In this document: positions 61,694 to 64,000 of the stretch, one piece after another
Layout: each line of letters starts with the position of its first letter
Position numbering within the stretch: the stretch's first letter is position 1
Origin: Paraglaciecola hydrolytica
GTDB lineage: Bacteria > Pseudomonadota > Gammaproteobacteria > Enterobacterales > Alteromonadaceae
DNA length: 64,000 nt
NCBI RefSeq assembly: GCF_001565895.1
Contig: NZ_LSNE01000005.1
Coordinates: 696,665-760,664 of the forward strand
Direction: 5' to 3'
The notes under the pieces: model-generated
Told to the model about the DNA's origin: nothing
What the model saw: the letters and a program-made list of their open reading frames with translations, nothing else
Databases searched by the model: none
Position numbers and translations under genes: made by a program

Positions 61694-62548
61694 ATGCAAC
61701 AAACATTCAGATTAGTCATCGATTGCCCCGATCAAGTGGGTTTGGTAGCTCAAGTAAGTCAGTTTTTAGCCAGTCACAATGCCACCATAGTCGAAGCCAA
61801 TCACCATACCGATTTGCAAACGGGCCGCTTTTTTATGCGCCACGAAATTCGCGCCGATTCAGTCAGTATCAGCTTGGATAAAATGCAGCAGGCGTTTAGC
61901 CCCATTGCTGAAAAGTTTGCCATGAACTGGAAACTATCTGATTCGTTACGCAAGCAAAAAGTGGTGATGCTCGCCAGCCATGAATCTCATTGTTTAATGG
62001 ATATCTTACATCGTTGGCATAGTGGTGAATTACACTGTGATATCCCCTGTATCATTGCCAACCATCCACAAATGAAACAATTTGCTGACTGGCACAATAT
62101 TCCTTTTCACTGGGTGGATTTTAAAGATCAACCTAAAGAACAAGCCTTTAAAGAAGTTGAAAAACTCATTGATGCTTATCAGGCCGACCTTACTGTACTT
62201 GCGCGTTTTATGCAGATCATCCCTGATTACTTGTGCCAAAAACTAGCCGGTAAGGCGATCAACATCCATCACAGCTTTTTACCCTCTTTTGCTGGCGCCA
62301 AGCCTTATCAACAAGCTTACGACAGAGGGGTTAAGTTAATCGGTGCCACTTGCCACTATGTTACCAGTGACCTAGATGAAGGCCCCATTATTGAGCAAGA
62401 AGTGATGCGTATCAGCCATAGCGACAGTTCGGCTGACATGGTGCGCAAAGGTAAAAATTGTGAAAAAACCGCCTTAGCCAATGGTGTGCGTTACCACTTA
62501 GAAGATCGGGTAATTATTCATAAACATAAAACCGTCGTGTTTGCCTAG
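61694..62548 (+). CDS. purU: Formyltetrahydrofolate deformylase
   Basis: Hydrolyses 10-formyl-THF to formate and THF, balancing C1 pools and supplying formate for PurT; 284 aa (E. coli 280). The N-terminal ACT domain is RLVIDCPDQVGLVAQVSQF. The formyltransferase domain begins KVVMLASHESHCLMDIL and includes the catalytic INIHHSFLPSFAGAKPY and LDEGPIIEQ. AAGGGAAGTA precedes ATG. Functionally it pairs with metF elsewhere in the window; ACT domains in PurU respond to Met/Gly. Confidence 0.97.
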   Translation: MQQTFRLVIDCPDQVGLVAQVSQFLASHNATIVEANHHTDLQTGRFFMRHEIRADSVSISLDKMQQAFSPIAEKFAMNWKLSDSLRKQKVVMLASHESHCLMDILHRWHSGELHCDIPCIIANHPQMKQFADWHNIPFHWVDFKDQPKEQAFKEVEKLIDAYQADLTVLARFMQIIPDYLCQKLAGKAINIHHSFLPSFAGAKPYQQAYDRGVKLIGATCHYVTSDLDEGPIIEQEVMRISHSDSSADMVRKGKNCEKTALANGVRYHLEDRVIIHKHKTVVFA

Positions 62549-62564
62549 CGTTTACTCAGGTTAC

Positions 62565-62594
62565 TAACGGTGTTGTTGTTAAAATGCACCGTTA
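62565..62594. other. Stem-loop between convergent purU and a hypothetical gene
   Basis: TAACGGTG (62565-62572) pairs with CACCGTTA (62587-62594). It lies between, and slightly within, the ends of convergent genes. There is no strong T run, so the terminator call is tentative. Confidence 0.4.
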
Positions 62595-63148
62595 TACATC
62601 AGTTTGATTTGCTTATCGGCCAATCCACGCTCAAACCAGCTCCCCATGTTGTCTGTGGCCTGCCACTTTTGACTGGAGACAGTAAGCTCCCAGTAGTGTT
62701 CTGCTTGCAATGCTTGCATACGTGAGGAGAGCAACCACTCGGTATTTTTAGGTAAATCAAATACCAGTCCTTGGGTTGTTTTAAAAGCGACTTGGGATTG
62801 AGTGACCAAACCAAGGCCAAAACTCAAACGCTCTGACACCTGAAAACGTGGTACTAGTGACCATTCATACATTGATACTTGTTGACTAAAAACACCCCAC
62901 TGTAATTTTCCTTTGGCATAACCTAGGCTGGTATCTACCGAAAAGCGTTCCGACAAAGGTTGAGTAAGGCGCATTTGGTATTCACGGTGTTTGCAACCCT
63001 GAAATCCCATACCTGCAGAATCAAAATCCAGCAGGGTTTCTTTGGGCAGCGATTCAACAAGCCACTCGACAGTGTGTTTTAGAAGTGCATTTTCAGCCAA
63101 ACAATTGAATGAAAAAACTGCACATAACAGTAAAAGCAGATTTTTCAT
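62579..63148 (-). CDS. Exported protein, possible small outer-membrane beta-barrel
   Basis: 189 aa with a clear signal peptide (MKNLLLLLCAVFSFNCLAE). The mature part shows alternating hydrophobic strands: REYQMRLTQPLSERFSVDTSLGYAKGKLQW (in parts), YEWSLVPRFQVSERLSFGLGLVTQ and AEHYWELTVSSQKW. It ends with a terminal Phe (MYNGAF), as in outer-membrane barrels. No family was recognised. It lies alone, convergent with purU. Confidence 0.65.
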   Translation of the reverse strand: MKNLLLLLCAVFSFNCLAENALLKHTVEWLVESLPKETLLDFDSAGMGFQGCKHREYQMRLTQPLSERFSVDTSLGYAKGKLQWGVFSQQVSMYEWSLVPRFQVSERLSFGLGLVTQSQVAFKTTQGLVFDLPKNTEWLLSSRMQALQAEHYWELTVSSQKWQATDNMGSWFERGLADKQIKLMYNGAF

Positions 63149-63211
63149 ATTGCTGACCTCAGTTGATAACTAGAGGTCAGTGTAACTAAGCTAGGGTGAT
63201 AGTGGGGTATA

Positions 63212-63252
63212 GGGCTCTACAAATAGGTATCCTATAAAATACCTAAGAGCCC
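63212..63252. other. Two-tier hairpin downstream of the aldo/keto reductase gene
   Basis: GGGCTCT (63212-63218) pairs with AGAGCCC (63246-63252), and inside it TAGGTAT (63224-63230) pairs with ATACCTA (63239-63245). A 5-nt bulge lies on one side only. There is no T run. It is located 22 bp after the reductase stop, so it may end or protect that mRNA. Confidence 0.55.
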
Positions 63253-63273
63253 ATATGATGTGCTAATAAACGT

Positions 63274-64000
63274 TTAAATCTTACCGCGTATATGTTGTTT
63301 AACTTGCTGCTGATAAAACCCATCTAGTTGTTGATGAGTCACCTCAGATAAACTGGGCTTAGCGCTAGCCAGACAATTAGCCACGACTTGCTGGGGCTTA
63401 CTGGCCCCTGCAATCACACTACTCACTTGTGGATGATCGAGTATCCAACGTAGAGCAAACTCTGCCATATTGAAGCCAGCAGGCACCCACTGGCGTAAGC
63501 CATCCACTAACTCAATGCCTGTATTCATAGGTATACCTGAAAAAGTTTCACCCACGCTAAAAGCTTGGCCATCACGATTGTAATTACGGTGATCCGATTC
63601 AGCAAATTGTTGCTGAGCACTGAACTTGCCTGACAATAAGCCACTGGCTAAAGGCAATCTGACAATGATCCCCACGTCGTTCGACGCGGCTTTGGGTAAC
63701 AACTCTTGTATGGCATCCTGCCGGAAAACATTAAAAATGATCTGCAAAGTGGCCAGTTCACTGTCTTTTAAACAACTCAGTCCCTCTTCGATGGTTTCGA
63801 CACTGGCACCATAATGCTCAATCAAACCTTCGTGTTTAAAATCTTGCAACCAACTGAAGATCTCTCCATCAACTAACATCTGTGGTGGAATGCAATGCAA
63901 TTGGATCAGATCGATACACTCAACACCAAGACGTCTGGCACTGGCCTGAATATCACTTTTAACTTGTTGCTTAGTGAATTTATCTGGAAACAAACGTCCA
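63274..64000 (-). CDS. Aldo/keto reductase, truncated at the window edge
   Basis: The C-terminal ~242 residues of an NAD(P)H-dependent TIM-barrel reductase; the frame stays open to base 64000 and the Met at 63993 is internal. Visible parts are CIDLIQLHCIPPQ (active-site His), EHYGASVETIEEGL, IIVRLPLASGLLSGKF and the cofactor-binding end ALRWILDHPQVSSVIAGASKPQQVVANCLA (in parts). The N-terminal Asp/Tyr/Lys catalytic residues are outside the window. Substrate unknown. Confidence 0.93.
   Translation of the reverse strand, partial: GRLFPDKFTKQQVKSDIQASARRLGVECIDLIQLHCIPPQMLVDGEIFSWLQDFKHEGLIEHYGASVETIEEGLSCLKDSELATLQIIFNVFRQDAIQELLPKAASNDVGIIVRLPLASGLLSGKFSAQQQFAESDHRNYNRDGQAFSVGETFSGIPMNTGIELVDGLRQWVPAGFNMAEFALRWILDHPQVSSVIAGASKPQQVVANCLASAKPSLSEVTHQQLDGFYQQQVKQHIRGKI

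Overview
The window looks like chromosomal, mostly core, DNA of a marine gammaproteobacterium of the order Alteromonadales (Glaciecola/Paraglaciecola/Alteromonas-like). This rests on gene content and order (argR divergent from mdh, mtnN-cobD-btuF, tyrS|mepM-anmK, hrpB-mrcB, metF|metJ), a moderate GC content by eye, and many small Alteromonadales-type proteins of unknown function. No rRNA, tRNA, prophage, transposase, CRISPR array or recognisable defence system was seen. The genus is an inference and the species cannot be named.

Layout. 1-7.4 kb: the 3' part of gltB and complete gltD (glutamate synthase), a bidirectional terminator, an FrnE-like DsbA protein and three small proteins. 7.4-16.8 kb: mdh|argR, then an exported EEP-fold phosphatase/nuclease, an Oar-like TonB-dependent receptor, uridine kinase, a NupC-type nucleoside transporter and a 2OG-Fe(II) oxygenase. 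16.8-20.2 kb: an M28 peptidase and two tandem paralogous lipoproteins, each a transglutaminase-like domain plus TPRs. 20.3-27.6 kb: mtnN, a CobD/CbiB-like protein, btuF, DUF2721, tyrS, mepM, anmK and an Lrp-type regulator. 27.7-34.1 kb: an EAL-HDOD protein, rpoH, an acetyltransferase-thioesterase fusion, dtd, pip, yccF and yihY. 34.2-38.9 kb: metF|metJ with a MET-box array, a GST, an HD phosphohydrolase, a cytochrome c and selO. 39-48.3 kb: a 7TM-PAS-GGDEF-EAL protein, ribA, a DUF3300 protein, a GNAT protein, pyrB, hemL and a class III cyclase. 48.3-52.9 kb: a DyP-like protein, amtB and glnK with a sigma-54/NtrC control region, an inverted-repeat element, a STAS-like protein and a TonB-like membrane protein. 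53-64 kb: mrcB, hrpB, an S9 peptidase lipoprotein, thpR, an exported methyltransferase, purU, a small outer-membrane-like protein and a truncated aldo/keto reductase.

Themes. Nitrogen: gltBD and glnK-amtB share the ammonium assimilation pathway, and the glnK leader carries the classic layout of two NtrC-like palindromes upstream of a -24/-12 promoter. Methionine, C1 and B12: mtnN, cobD-like, btuF, metF, metJ and purU. Nucleotide salvage: the exported EEP enzyme, the receptor, NupC and Udk could form a scavenging route, though no substrate is proven. Second messengers: GGDEF/EAL, EAL-HDOD and a class III cyclase.

The least explained items are the paired transglutaminase-TPR lipoproteins coupled to an exported M28 peptidase, a DyP-family protein whose distal catalytic Asp is replaced by Gln, a compact three-hairpin RNA candidate downstream of amtB, a 169-bp inverted-repeat element, and two perfect hairpins in the DUF3300 leader. 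None is proven to be a new system; they are the best leads here.
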